Assembly (NCBI RefSeq): GCF_001705435.1
Contig: NZ_MDEN01000062.1
Coordinates: 248,001 to 312,000 of the forward strand
Source: Pseudomonas graminis
GTDB taxonomy: Bacteria > Pseudomonadota > Gammaproteobacteria > Pseudomonadales > Pseudomonadaceae
Reading direction: 5' to 3'
DNA length: 64,000 bases
Position 1 is the first letter of the stretch. The number at the start of each line of letters is the position of its first letter. A program made the position numbers and the translations under genes. The notes below the pieces were generated by a model. It did no database searches, had not been told where the DNA came from, and worked only from the letters and a program-made list of their open reading frames with translations. Of this stretch, positions 17,601 to 26,301 are shown piece after piece.

Positions 17601-18872
17601 GCTTACAACCCGATTCACCGGCACTACGAGTACGATCCAGCAGGAGAACTGACCCGCACGCTCGACAAGCTGCGCGGTGAGATCAAGTACGAATATGAAG
17701 CCAACGGCCAGCTGCATAGCCGTGACACCGGCCGCCTGGTTGATAGCGAAGAGTTCAGGTACGACGCTGCCGCCAACCGCTTGAACTTCAACACCAGCCA
17801 GTTTGATCAGGTCAAAGACAACCGCATCAAGCAATGGCGCGATCAGGAATATACCTACGACGCCTGGGGCAACCTGATTGAAAAACGGTCGGGCTTATCC
17901 AAGCTGCAGACATTCACCTACGACTGCGAAAACCGGCTTGTGCGTGCGGAGACGATGGTTAACAGCCAGGTGCATAGTGTTGGTACGTATCGGTATGACA
18001 GTTTGGGGCGTCGGGTTGGGAAGACGTCTGAGATTGAAGGGCAAACCGAGCACAAGCATTTCCTCTGGCAAGGCCTGCGGATGCTGCGTGAGGAAACGCC
18101 TTGGCAGAGCAGCCTCTATATCTACGAGCCCGGTGGCTACGCGCCCTTGGCGCGAGTGGACCAAAACGAAGGCGAAGAGGAGAAAAAGCTTTACTACTTC
18201 CACACCGACCAGATTGGTACGCCGCTTGAGATGACTGATGTCGAAGGCCAGATCGTTTGGCAGGCGACGTACAAGGCGTGGGGCGAGGTTGAAACGCTAG
18301 CCGTGAATGAGGTTGAGCAGAATCTGCGGTTCCAGGGTCAGTACTTCGACGACGAAACGGGACTGCACTACAACACGTTCAGATATTACGATCCGGAAGT
18401 GGGGAGGTTTATAACTCAGGATCCGATTGGGCTGGTGGGAGGTAGTAATCTCTATGCTTTCGCGCCTAACACTAATGTTTGGATTGACCCTTGGGGTCTG
18501 AGTTGCAGAACAGATTACGTCGGGCGAACTCCAGGAAAAGGCAGCAAAACTGGACGAGAGGTGATTGGGGATATGCGATCCCAGGGAAAAATACGCGGCG
18601 AGGGAGAAGGCATGAGATTTAAGGCCTCTGACGAACAGTGGTATCCAATAAAAGAGGCAGACATGGCTCATAAAACAGATGCAGTCACGTATTGGAATTC
18701 TAAGGGCGGATACTATGGAGCTAAGTCTAAAGAGGTGAGGAGCTGGATGTTGGATTCGAAAAACTATGAATTGGATCACTACTCAATTAATCGATCTGCA
18801 GGCGCCAAGCTAAATCAGTTGTATCGTCCTCCTGAAAGCATGGTCGGTCCGCACGAAAACTTTAATTACTGA
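14676..18872 (+). CDS. rhs: PAAR-Rhs T6SS effector with HNH/EndoVII-like nuclease tip
   Basis: This 1398-aa protein appears intact. Residues 4-17 are a prePAAR motif (AARLHDGIEHTSAL). Hydrophobic helices follow at about 22-70. A PAAR domain at about 85-160 has NVFINGNPAARKGDKLTCG. Further hydrophobic helices lie near 170-230. Then come RHS/YD repeats forming the cocoon (about 240-1240) and the core motif DPIGLVGGSNLY with the DPWGL cleavage site near 1274. The tip of about 123 residues carries ADMAHKTDAVTYW and DHYSINRSAGAKL, a pattern I associate with HNH/EndoVII (GH-E-like) nuclease toxins. It would be exported on VgrG with EagR help and act in recipient cytoplasm. The tip is AT-richer than the core. 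Confidence 0.92.
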   Translation: MFEAARLHDGIEHTSALSGFLVGALVGIAVVAYLSFTFCTAGVGGFLLGMAFGAMGSGIAWLGEMAGSLFSSPAGNIQTASPNVFINSLNAAYAIVSVGVCTKHPPTVLVAEGSTNVFINGNPAARKGDKLTCGAKIATGSDNVRIGGGTQAYLPIDDEIPAPLRYGVDILMGAAGGAKLIWNIYKLGAQAGLKAAGPCAVGFMASVLGGDLLGRYVAGPLLGRVLGGLHGNPVDTTTGRKLLTDETDFSLPGLMPLEWSRFYASDLNVDSALGKGWVLPWEQSLRCYNGFVYLTDNQGRTVPFVGINPGERLYNPHEQIFLVRTEGGHYLLQTLDNVFFYFGEVPEDNTSVPLQRIENAFGHFLHFTRTADGKLTDISATGGLRVHLHYNHPLGRLTEVKRIVGDQAFETLVTYRYDDNGQLSQVSNRNGDTLRYFSYTDGIMTRHSTALGLACEYRWKTIDGQPRVVEHWTSDGEHFDFDYDFKARTTRVTDVLGREALVHYNADRRVTASRDFGGEQYAINLDDFGNIVGLTLPDGNQLTLKYDEYSRLIEEVDPLGRSTRYQHHHLTSLVKQVSYADGSTWRGHYDNKGNLIEEYDALDQRTEYFHNDDGLVHTIIDANHKSKFVWWNNHAQVEKFQDCSGKCTTYQYNERLQLVSVTDALGQTTELELKPAGEVLRIKHPDGTQEAFTYNAFGQVLTHTDGKGQVIRLQRNERGLPSSRQDAKGQRIRYEYDKAIRLTALVNENNATYEFAYDASDRLIEEKRIDNLTRRFTYNLGGHLTRLDEIGYGVRAERPQRSTDFERDVIGRLLAKVNQDARQDYVYDDADRLLSIHRLPSSIGKKLGVAEETLDFSYDLLGRLVKETTPQGALAYEYDPLSNLTTLTLPTGQHLNHLYYGSGHLHQLNLDGLLISDMERDDLHREVYRSQGKLTSCFGYDAMGRKSWQFSSTIPAEKLSQIQNPGINTSLLVDHAYNPIHRHYEYDPAGELTRTLDKLRGEIKYEYEANGQLHSRDTGRLVDSEEFRYDAAANRLNFNTSQFDQVKDNRIKQWRDQEYTYDAWGNLIEKRSGLSKLQTFTYDCENRLVRAETMVNSQVHSVGTYRYDSLGRRVGKTSEIEGQTEHKHFLWQGLRMLREETPWQSSLYIYEPGGYAPLARVDQNEGEEEKKLYYFHTDQIGTPLEMTDVEGQIVWQATYKAWGEVETLAVNEVEQNLRFQGQYFDDETGLHYNTFRYYDPEVGRFITQDPIGLVGGSNLYAFAPNTNVWIDPWGLSCRTDYVGRTPGKGSKTGREVIGDMRSQGKIRGEGEGMRFKASDEQWYPIKEADMAHKTDAVTYWNSKGGYYGAKSKEVRSWMLDSKNYELDHYSINRSAGAKLNQLYRPPESMVGPHENFNY

Positions 18873-18879
18873 GAATGCT

Positions 18880-19311
18880 ATGGAAGATTTGAGTGTTGTT
18901 GATCGTGAGCTGTCTGACGCCATTGTTAATGTCGTCGAGTCAGGTAATCGTTTTGAGTCCGCCGGGAACGGTATTGAATCTTTAAGTATGTATCGTGAGG
19001 CATGGTCCTTGCTCCCTGAACCTAAGAAGAATTGGGATCTGGCTCACTGGATAGCGAGTTGCTTCGCGACCTCATATTTCGCCGCCAAGCAATACGATGA
19101 GGCAAAGAGCTGGTCCGTGATTGCTATGGATACTAAACCTCCGCGGGAGACAAGTAGCGTTGTAGTCTTCGCTAGCGCTTGCTATGAGCTTGGTGAGACT
19201 CAACTGGCCTTCGAACATTTCGATAAGGTTTTTAAGTTCGGCAAGAAACGAGCATTCGAAGGTTTCGACAGCAAGTATTTGAATTTCTATCTTGATCATC
19301 TCAAAGGATAG
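18880..19311 (+). CDS. TPR-like immunity protein for the Rhs nuclease
   Basis: This 143-aa acidic helical protein starts 8 bases after the Rhs stop. It has two to three TPR-like helical hairpins (a YREAWSLLPEPKKNWDLAHW unit, then YFAAKQYDEAKSW and ACYELGETQLAFEHFDKVF). Position directly after the toxin tip and low GC mark it as the immunity protein. TPR-type immunity proteins are known in polymorphic toxin loci. The next gene encodes a related protein. Confidence 0.75.
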   Translation: MEDLSVVDRELSDAIVNVVESGNRFESAGNGIESLSMYREAWSLLPEPKKNWDLAHWIASCFATSYFAAKQYDEAKSWSVIAMDTKPPRETSSVVVFASACYELGETQLAFEHFDKVFKFGKKRAFEGFDSKYLNFYLDHLKG

Positions 19312-19315
19312 CCAT

Positions 19316-19744
19316 ATGTGTGATCTAGAGGATGATATTTATGCGAAGGTTTCGGAGCTAAGTGAGTTGGGGAACTCACACATGGACAGCAGGATGTATG
19401 AATTAGCGTTTGATGATTTTCAAAAAGCCCTTGAGCTGCTTCCGCAGCCCAAGGAGATTTGGGATGCTTACACTTGGTTAAAGGCTGGAACGGCAGATGC
19501 TCTCTTTTTTCTAAAAGATTACGAGCGCGCTACTGCAGAGCTGTTTGATGCAATGAATGGGCCCGACGGTGCGTTTAATTCATTTGTTTTACTTAGGCTG
19601 GGCCAGGTGCTCTATGAGCAGAATAAGCCGAATGCAATAGAGTATTTATGCAGAGCGTACATGATGGAAGGCGAGAAGATTTTTGCAGATGAGGATGGTA
19701 AATATATTGCGTTGGTAAAATCTCATCTTGATGTTGAGTCCTAG
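19316..19744 (+). CDS. Second TPR-like immunity protein
   Basis: This 142-aa protein starts at the ATG at 19316, 5 bases after the previous stop; the frame extends upstream to 19292, overlapping the previous gene. It has the same TPR layout as its neighbour: AFDDFQKALELLPQPKEIWD aligns with the equivalent unit there, followed by ALFFLKDYERA. The two are diverged tandem duplicates. One may neutralise the current tip and the other a replaced variant. Rhs core sequence resumes about 10 bases after its stop. Confidence 0.72.
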   Translation: MCDLEDDIYAKVSELSELGNSHMDSRMYELAFDDFQKALELLPQPKEIWDAYTWLKAGTADALFFLKDYERATAELFDAMNGPDGAFNSFVLLRLGQVLYEQNKPNAIEYLCRAYMMEGEKIFADEDGKYIALVKSHLDVES

Positions 19745-19776
19745 AGCGCTGCTGTTACGGCGGCGAACGCTACGCC

Positions 19777-22428
19777 ATGGACCTGGACGAAGCCGGCAAC
19801 CTGACCGGCATCACGCTACCCGATGGCAATAAGCTGGCCTTCAAGTACGACGACTTCTCCCGCCTGATCGAAGAGACCGATCCGCTGGGCCGCAAGATCC
19901 GCTACAAACACCACCTGGGTACGACGCTGGTGACCGAAACCACGTTCCCCGGTGGTAGTGTCTGGAAAACCCGCTACGACGACAAAGGTAACCTGATCGC
20001 TGAAGTCGATCCGCTCGGCCACAAGACTGAGTACCTCAACAGCGACGACGGCTTGCCGCACACCATCATCGACGCCACCCACAAATCCAAATACCTGCGG
20101 TGGAACGCGCTGGCGCAGGTGGAGCGGTTTCAGGATTGCTCTGGCAAAAGTACGTTTTATACCTACGACGATCGGTCCCATCTGGTCGCCGTCACCGACG
20201 CGTTGAATCAGACGACGCGACTTGAGCGCAAACCCGACGGCGAAGTTGTACGCATCGAGCACCCGGACGGCACCGCTGAGTCGTTTACCTACAACGCTCT
20301 TGGCCAGGTCCTTACGCACACCGATGGCAAGGGCCAGATTACGCGACTGCTGCGTACTGCACGCGGATTGCCTGCCAGCCGTCAGGACGCCAAAGGCCAA
20401 CGCATCAGCTACGAGTACGACAAGGCGAGTCGTCTGACCGCACTGGTCAACGAAAACAATGCGACTTATGAGTTTGCTTACGATGCTTCTGATCGACTGA
20501 TCGAAGAAAAGCGCATCGACAACCTGACGCGTCGGTTCAGCTACAACCAGGGTGGGCATCTGACGCGGCTGGATGAAATCGGCTACGGCGACAGGGCAGA
20601 GCGGCCACAGCGCAGTACCGAATTTGAGCGTGATGTGATTGGACGGTTGCTGGCTAAGGTCAACCAGGATGCGCGGCAGGATTACAGTTACGACGAAGCA
20701 GACCGGTTGCTCAGCATCCACCGTCAGCCTTCAAGCATTGGCAAGAAGCTGGGTGTTGAGGAAGAGACGCTCGACTTCAGTTATGACCTGCAGGGTCGGT
20801 TGGTAAAAGAAACGACTCCGCAGGGTGCGCTGGCCTACGAGTACGATCCGCTCAGCAACCTGACCACGCTGACATTGCCGACTGGCCAGCACCTCAATCA
20901 TCTGTACTACGGCAGCGGCCACCTGCACCAACTCAACCTCGATGGTCTGCTCATCAGTGACATGGAGCGCGATGACCTGCATCGTGAGGTCTATCGGTCC
21001 CAAGGCAAACTCACCAGCTGCTTTGGTTATGACGCGATGGGGCGCAAGAGCTGGCAGTTCGCGTCGACATTGCCTGCGGAAAAGCTTTCGCAAATTCAGA
21101 ACCCGGGCATCAACACCTCGCTGTTGGTCGATCATGCTTACAACCCGACTCATCGGCGCTACGAGTACGACCCTGCAGGCGAGCTGACTCGCACGCTCGA
21201 CAAGCTGCGCGGTGAGATCAAGTACGAATATGAAGCCAACGGCCAGCTGCACAGTCGTGACACCGGGCGCTTGGTTGATAGCGAAGAGTTCCGATACGAC
21301 GCTGCGGCCAACCGTCTGAACTTCAACACCAGCCAGTTCGATCAGGTAAAAGACAACCGCATTAGGCAATGGCGGGATCAGGAATATACCTACGATGCTT
21401 GGGGCAACCTGATTGAAAAGCGGGTAGGGCTGGGCAAGCTGCAGACCTTTACCTACGACTGCGAAAACCGGCTCGTGCGTGCTGAGACAATGGTCAACAG
21501 CCACACGCACAGCGTCGGCACGTATTGGTATGACAGCCTGGGCCGGCGGGTTGGGAAGGCGTCAGAGATCGCAGGGCGAACCGAGCACAAGAAGTTCCTC
21601 TGGCAAGGCCTGCGGATGCTGCGTGAGGAAACACCGGCGCAGAGTAGCCTCTATATTTACGAGCCGGGCAGCTACGCGCCGCTAGCCCGTGTCGATCAAG
21701 CCGAAGGTGAGCCAGAGCAGAAGCTTTACTATTTCCACACCGACCAGATCGGCACACCGCTTGAGATGACGGATGTGGATGGTCAGATCGTTTGGCAGGC
21801 GACTTACAAGGCATGGGGTGAAATTGAAACGCTTGCCGTGAGTGAGGTTGAGCAAAATCTGCGGTTTCAGGGTCAGTACTTCGACGATGAAACGGGGCTG
21901 CACTACAACACGTTTAGGTACTACGATCCGGAGGTGGGGCGGTTCATCACTCAGGATCCGATTGGATTGTTGGGTGGATCTAACCTCTACCAATACGGGC
22001 CGAATACCACTGGCTGGATTGACCCCTTTGGCCTATGCAAAAGCTCAGTGAGTGGGGATAAAGGCAGGGCTAAGGCCGCCCATGATATTGAGCAAAATGG
22101 GTACAAGGTCGTAGCCGAGGAGGTAACCATGAAAGTTAATGGAAGCAGGATTCGCGCTGACTTAGTAGCTGAGGATGCGCGTGGGAATATGCACGTCTTC
22201 GAAGTCAAGCATGGTTCAGGCGGGCTGACTAAAAACCAGAAGGCTGCGGGTGTATACAATATGTCAAGTCCCGCCAATACGACTCAGCATTTGGGCGGGG
22301 GGAGTATCAAACCATCACAGGGGATTGCTGGGACTTTTAAAGTCGATACCAAAAGTGATATAGGTAGAAAGTTGGGTGGTAAGGGGGCGATTCATGATGC
22401 TACGTTTAATATTCTCAAGTACCGGTGA
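19777..22428 (+). CDS. 5'-truncated Rhs cassette with PD-(D/E)XK-like toxin tip
   Basis: Rhs homology begins near 19752, upstream of the first ATG, and lacks the PAAR, the membrane helices and roughly the first 520 residues of the cocoon. It is therefore a displaced cassette rather than a complete effector. The 883-aa frame is otherwise intact and keeps YD repeats, DPIGLLGGSNLY and a DPFGL site. The tip (about 753-883) reads RIRADLVAEDARGN then VFEVKHG, the D-x(n)-E-x-K layout of restriction-endonuclease-fold nucleases. It probably cannot be secreted alone but could supply its tip to the full Rhs by recombination. An immunity candidate follows after 3 bases. Confidence 0.8.
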   Translation: MDLDEAGNLTGITLPDGNKLAFKYDDFSRLIEETDPLGRKIRYKHHLGTTLVTETTFPGGSVWKTRYDDKGNLIAEVDPLGHKTEYLNSDDGLPHTIIDATHKSKYLRWNALAQVERFQDCSGKSTFYTYDDRSHLVAVTDALNQTTRLERKPDGEVVRIEHPDGTAESFTYNALGQVLTHTDGKGQITRLLRTARGLPASRQDAKGQRISYEYDKASRLTALVNENNATYEFAYDASDRLIEEKRIDNLTRRFSYNQGGHLTRLDEIGYGDRAERPQRSTEFERDVIGRLLAKVNQDARQDYSYDEADRLLSIHRQPSSIGKKLGVEEETLDFSYDLQGRLVKETTPQGALAYEYDPLSNLTTLTLPTGQHLNHLYYGSGHLHQLNLDGLLISDMERDDLHREVYRSQGKLTSCFGYDAMGRKSWQFASTLPAEKLSQIQNPGINTSLLVDHAYNPTHRRYEYDPAGELTRTLDKLRGEIKYEYEANGQLHSRDTGRLVDSEEFRYDAAANRLNFNTSQFDQVKDNRIRQWRDQEYTYDAWGNLIEKRVGLGKLQTFTYDCENRLVRAETMVNSHTHSVGTYWYDSLGRRVGKASEIAGRTEHKKFLWQGLRMLREETPAQSSLYIYEPGSYAPLARVDQAEGEPEQKLYYFHTDQIGTPLEMTDVDGQIVWQATYKAWGEIETLAVSEVEQNLRFQGQYFDDETGLHYNTFRYYDPEVGRFITQDPIGLLGGSNLYQYGPNTTGWIDPFGLCKSSVSGDKGRAKAAHDIEQNGYKVVAEEVTMKVNGSRIRADLVAEDARGNMHVFEVKHGSGGLTKNQKAAGVYNMSSPANTTQHLGGGSIKPSQGIAGTFKVDTKSDIGRKLGGKGAIHDATFNILKYR

Positions 22429-22431
22429 CTT

Positions 22432-23046
22432 ATGAGCTTAGAAAATAGAGTTTTTTTTGAGAGCATGTTATTAAAGGAGCTGAAAGAAATAACAGGCTCG
22501 CAGGGAGTCACTGTTGCAGCCTCAAAAAATAAACTGAAATTCCGCTTGGATAAAATCGTAGTTGCCGATATTTTTTTTCAGCATTTAGCAAAGGCTGATG
22601 CGTATGTTCTAGGTGGTTTTGTATATGGTGGTGTTATATTTGAGTGCTCTCGAAAGTATGAGCCGCCTTACAAAAGTAATCTTTTTAATGATTCATGTTT
22701 TTCATTTGTGACTTCAGGTCGTTCAGATAAGAGATTTAGCAGCGATATCGGCGGCGCAATCAAAACGCCAAAGCCTGATGCAGCTACCGAAGTTTGCAAG
22801 AAAATAATAGATTCGCTGGTTGATTACTATGTGCCGAAAGTAATTTCTTGCATCATACCAAGCGCTCTAACTATAGAGGGCGTTATAGAATCACCGTCTG
22901 ACTACGCGTATCCCGCTGTATTTATTCATTGCGCTCTCGCTTCTAGTCCAGGGCTTGTCACTAATGAAAAATTGGAGCAGATCAAATCCAACAAAAAAAT
23001 AATAAAAAATAAAGATTTTGATCTGGAGCTTTTAAATGGCTTATGA
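22432..23046 (+). CDS. Immunity candidate for the PD-(D/E)XK-like tip
   Basis: This 204-aa soluble protein is strikingly AT-rich compared with the Rhs core before it and lies 3 bases after the toxin stop. It has mixed helices and strands, with ESMLLKELKEITG at the N-terminus and DYYVPKVISCIIPS in the middle. No known immunity family is recognised. Function is inferred from position and composition. Confidence 0.65.
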   Translation: MSLENRVFFESMLLKELKEITGSQGVTVAASKNKLKFRLDKIVVADIFFQHLAKADAYVLGGFVYGGVIFECSRKYEPPYKSNLFNDSCFSFVTSGRSDKRFSSDIGGAIKTPKPDAATEVCKKIIDSLVDYYVPKVISCIIPSALTIEGVIESPSDYAYPAVFIHCALASSPGLVTNEKLEQIKSNKKIIKNKDFDLELLNGL

Positions 23047-23239
23047 GGTTCGACAATTTATAAACTCTGGATGTGGGCATTGAAAGGTTATTGCACAGTT
23101 GCGTTGCATTACAGTTCCCGTTTCCAATGGTGTCTCCGCTCTGTAGTGTGGAAATCATTTTAGCCGTCTGCCTGGTCAAGCTGGTGCGTTCGGAATATTT
23201 TTCTCAAGAGTGAGGTAAGGACCGATAGAGCAAAAAGAG

Positions 23240-23803
23240 ATCCCGTTCTGGGCCGAGGCTGGGTCTTGCCGTGGGCACAGAGCCTGGGCCGCAGCGGCAG
23301 GTTCGTTTACCTCACCGACAACCAGGGCCGCAGCGTGCCCTTTGTCGACGTCGAGCCGGGGAGCGCATTTACAACGCCTACGAGCAGATTTATCTGGTCC
23401 AGACCCTTGCCGGGCACTACCTGCTACAAACTCTGAACAACGTTTTTTTCTACTTCGGCGAAATCCCGGACGGCAACACCTCCATACCGTTGCAACGACT
23501 AGCCGTCACCGACGCGTTGAATCAGACACCGACGGCAGAGGCCAGATTACGCTTCTGCTGCGCACGGCGCACGGACTGCCTGCCAGCCGTCAGGACGCCA
23601 AGGGCCAACGCATCAGTTACGACGAAGCAGACCGGTTGCTCAGCATCCACCGCCAGCCTTCAAGCATTCGCAAGAAGCTCGGTGTTGCTGAAGAGACGCT
23701 CGACTTCAGCTACGACCCGTTGGGTCGCTTGATCAAAGAGACCACGCCGCAAGGGGCGCTGGCCTACGAATAAAATCCGCTAAGCAACCTGACCACGCTG
23801 ACG
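23240..23803 (+). pseudogene. Collapsed Rhs core remnant
   Basis: The sequence matches pieces of the Rhs core in order but with large internal deletions: GRGWVLPW through YFGEIPDGNTS, then AVTDALNQT, then LPASRQDAKGQRISY joined directly to DEADRLLSIH. A single-base loss at about 23361 shifts the frame, and a TAA at 23771-23773 replaces the TAC seen in other copies. Two junctions fall on short repeats, including CAGTTACGA near 23617. This remnant is continuous with the open part starting at 23804. Confidence 0.78.
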
Positions 23804-25366
23804 TTGCCGACTGGCCAACACCTAAATCACCTGTACTACGGCAGCGGCCACCTGCATCAACTGAACCTTGATGGAATGCTCATCAGCGACATGGAGCGCA
23901 ACGATCTGCATCGAGAGGTCTACCGCTCTCAAGGCAAGCTGACTAGTTGCTTTGGTTACGACGCGATGGGCCGCAAGAGCTGGCAGTTCGCATCAACCAT
24001 TCCGGCTGAAAAGCTGTCGCAAATCCAGAACCCAGGCATCAACACCTCGCTGTTGGTCGATCATGCATACAACCCGATTCATCGGCGCTACGAGTACGAC
24101 CCTGCAGGCGAACTGACCCGCACGCTCGACAAACTGCGCGGGGAGATCAAGTACGAATACGAAGCCAACGGGCAGCTGCACAGCCGCGACACAGGTCGCT
24201 TGGTTGATAGCGAAGAGTTTCGATACGACGCTGCGGCCAACCGGCTGAACTTCAATACCAGCCAATTTGATCAGGTGAAAGACAACCGCATCAAGCAGTG
24301 GCGCGACCAAGAATATACCTACGATGCCTGGGGCAACCTGATTGAGAAACGGTCGGGCTTATCCAAGCTGCAGACATTCACCTACGACTGCGAAAACCGG
24401 CTCGTGCGTGCGGAAACGATGGTTAACAGCCAGGTGCACAGCATTGGCACGTATCGGTATGACAGTTTGGGTCGCCGCGTTAGCAAGACGTCCGAGATCG
24501 ATGGCCAGACCGAGCACAAGCATTTCCTCTGGCAAGGCCTGCAGATGCTGCGCGAAGAAACACCGTGGCAGAGCAGCCTTTATATCTACGAGCCTGGAAG
24601 CTACGCGCCGCTAGCACGTGTCGACCAAAACGAAGGTGAGGCAGAGCAGAAGCTTTACTACTTCCATACAGACCAGATAGGCACGCCGTTGGACATGACT
24701 GATGTGGACGGCCAGATCGTGTGGCAGGCGACGTACAAGGCATGGGGTGAGGTCGAATCGCTTGCCGTGAGTGAAGTTGAGCAAAATCTGCGTTTCCAGG
24801 GCCAGTATTTCGACGATGAGACGGGCCTGCACTACAACACGTTCAGGTATTACGATCCGGGTGTGGGGCGGTTCATCACACAAGATCCGATAGGGCTACT
24901 AGGGGGCATAAATCTTTACCAGTACGTACTAAGCCCGCTGGGCGAGGTAGACGTTTTGGGACTGTGTTCTACAAAGCTCGGTCAAGCGATGGGTCATAAA
25001 GTTGGTGATGATATGGCGAATCACCATCTGATCCCGGAGCAGTTAATGAAGGATAAACTCTACGCCGGTATGTTCTCCAAATTGAAAAGCATCGGTTTCA
25101 GAAACGACGGGCCGTCGAATGGCATGTTTCTACCTGACAATCCGTCGCTTGCAAAAATTCTCGATCTACCGGGCCACTGGACAAGTCATAAAGAATACAC
25201 CGCAGCCATTCGCCCGGAATTAGATAAGCTAAACAAGCTGTTTGGACGGGGCGCACTAAGTGATACCCAGCTTGCGCTGGGTATTGGTAACATCCAACGA
25301 ATAGCTCGGGAGGGCTTAGAGAACGGGAAATATGCGGTTAATGCAATCACAGGGGGATTAAAGTAG
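23804..25366 (+). CDS. Rhs C-terminal cassette with AHH-like nuclease tip
   Basis: This 520-aa open part of a broken Rhs gene starts inside the core, and the ATG at 23804 is probably not a natural start. It keeps the YD repeats to DPIGLLGGINLYQY, but the usual DPxGL site reads DVLGL. The tip of about 130 residues has NHHLIPEQL, GFRNDGPSNGMFLP and HWTSHKEYTAAI, the layout of AHH-type HNH/EndoVII toxins. The immunity gene starts at the base after its stop. It is best viewed as a silent tip cassette. Confidence 0.72.
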   Translation: MPTGQHLNHLYYGSGHLHQLNLDGMLISDMERNDLHREVYRSQGKLTSCFGYDAMGRKSWQFASTIPAEKLSQIQNPGINTSLLVDHAYNPIHRRYEYDPAGELTRTLDKLRGEIKYEYEANGQLHSRDTGRLVDSEEFRYDAAANRLNFNTSQFDQVKDNRIKQWRDQEYTYDAWGNLIEKRSGLSKLQTFTYDCENRLVRAETMVNSQVHSIGTYRYDSLGRRVSKTSEIDGQTEHKHFLWQGLQMLREETPWQSSLYIYEPGSYAPLARVDQNEGEAEQKLYYFHTDQIGTPLDMTDVDGQIVWQATYKAWGEVESLAVSEVEQNLRFQGQYFDDETGLHYNTFRYYDPGVGRFITQDPIGLLGGINLYQYVLSPLGEVDVLGLCSTKLGQAMGHKVGDDMANHHLIPEQLMKDKLYAGMFSKLKSIGFRNDGPSNGMFLPDNPSLAKILDLPGHWTSHKEYTAAIRPELDKLNKLFGRGALSDTQLALGIGNIQRIAREGLENGKYAVNAITGGLK

Positions 25367-25996
25367 ATGGGTCACGAATTTTACATAGTAGAATATGCAG
25401 GCGGTTCTAGGGGTTGCCCTATCTATTTAGCTGGGGAAGAGAATTGTGACTGGGAATGGGAGGCTTATGATCCGGATCCGGACAAATACGTGATCGAGAA
25501 CACGCATATTTTTAAGTGCACTGACTTAGAAGATGTAGATTTGGATTTTGACTATATCGGATCTCCGAGAGGCTTTGTTTCTGATAAATTTATCGCGGTA
25601 TGTGATGTTCTAGGTGTTAAATATAGAGCAGTTCCTGTTGAAGTCCGTCTGGCTAATGGAGGAAAACCAAGTAAAGATTATTTCTTTTACCTGGCGGCAG
25701 AGTGGGTTGCATTGCTGGATGAGGAGAAGTCTGAGTTTTCATTAGAGAAAGATCTTTCCACTGGGGAGGTTGCTGTCAACAAATTTTATCCTGGAGCGCA
25801 TTGCTATAACTGGATAAAAAAGTTCTCAGTTAGAAGTGGTATAGATAGGGATTTCTTCTGGTGCTCAGAATTAATGGAACATGCGTGTAGCCAAAGATTC
25901 ATTGATGAGTCTACAAGGCAAGGGTTAAAGGGGCTTAACTTTATACCTATTGACGAGCATTTTAAGTATGACCCTTGGAGTGAATTGGGGAATTAG
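25367..25996 (+). CDS. Imm11-like (DUF1629) immunity candidate
   Basis: This 209-aa acidic protein begins at the base after the toxin stop; GGGGGATT upstream may serve as the ribosome-binding site. The central region (SPRGFVSDKFIAVCDVLGVK, then VPVEV and DYFFYLAAEWVALLDEEKSEF) resembles the imm11/DUF1629 pattern of immunity proteins found beside HNH-type toxins. The family assignment is from memory of the pattern. Low GC matches the toxin tip. Confidence 0.65.
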   Translation: MGHEFYIVEYAGGSRGCPIYLAGEENCDWEWEAYDPDPDKYVIENTHIFKCTDLEDVDLDFDYIGSPRGFVSDKFIAVCDVLGVKYRAVPVEVRLANGGKPSKDYFFYLAAEWVALLDEEKSEFSLEKDLSTGEVAVNKFYPGAHCYNWIKKFSVRSGIDRDFFWCSELMEHACSQRFIDESTRQGLKGLNFIPIDEHFKYDPWSELGN

Positions 25997-26301
25997 AGTA
26001 AAATTTAATATATTAACGACGCGTGTATGCATTCATTATCCGCTGCTCCGTGAGAATTCAGCTCGCCACGAATGTGGTGAGTTGCTATTCGACTGAAACT
26101 GGTCGAGCTAGGCTCGCGCTTCCACTTGTCAAAATGCCAGCGCTTTATATGTTATTTGATTTTAGTGCAGAAGGGTTAATGAACCTGTTAAGTTTCTTAA
26201 TGCGCATGTGAGCAGTGCACTGCACTGCATGGCTACAGGGTTTACTTTTTCACTAAGCCATTTTTCTGATTCGAAAGCAATCACATAGTTAGGGCCTCAA
26301 G
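25997..26301. other. AT-rich gap between two immunity genes
   Basis: About 300 bases with no convincing gene. A 62-codon frame at 26023-26211 has no ribosome-binding site and unusual composition. No terminator hairpin is evident. The orphan SUFU gene begins right after. Confidence 0.3.
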
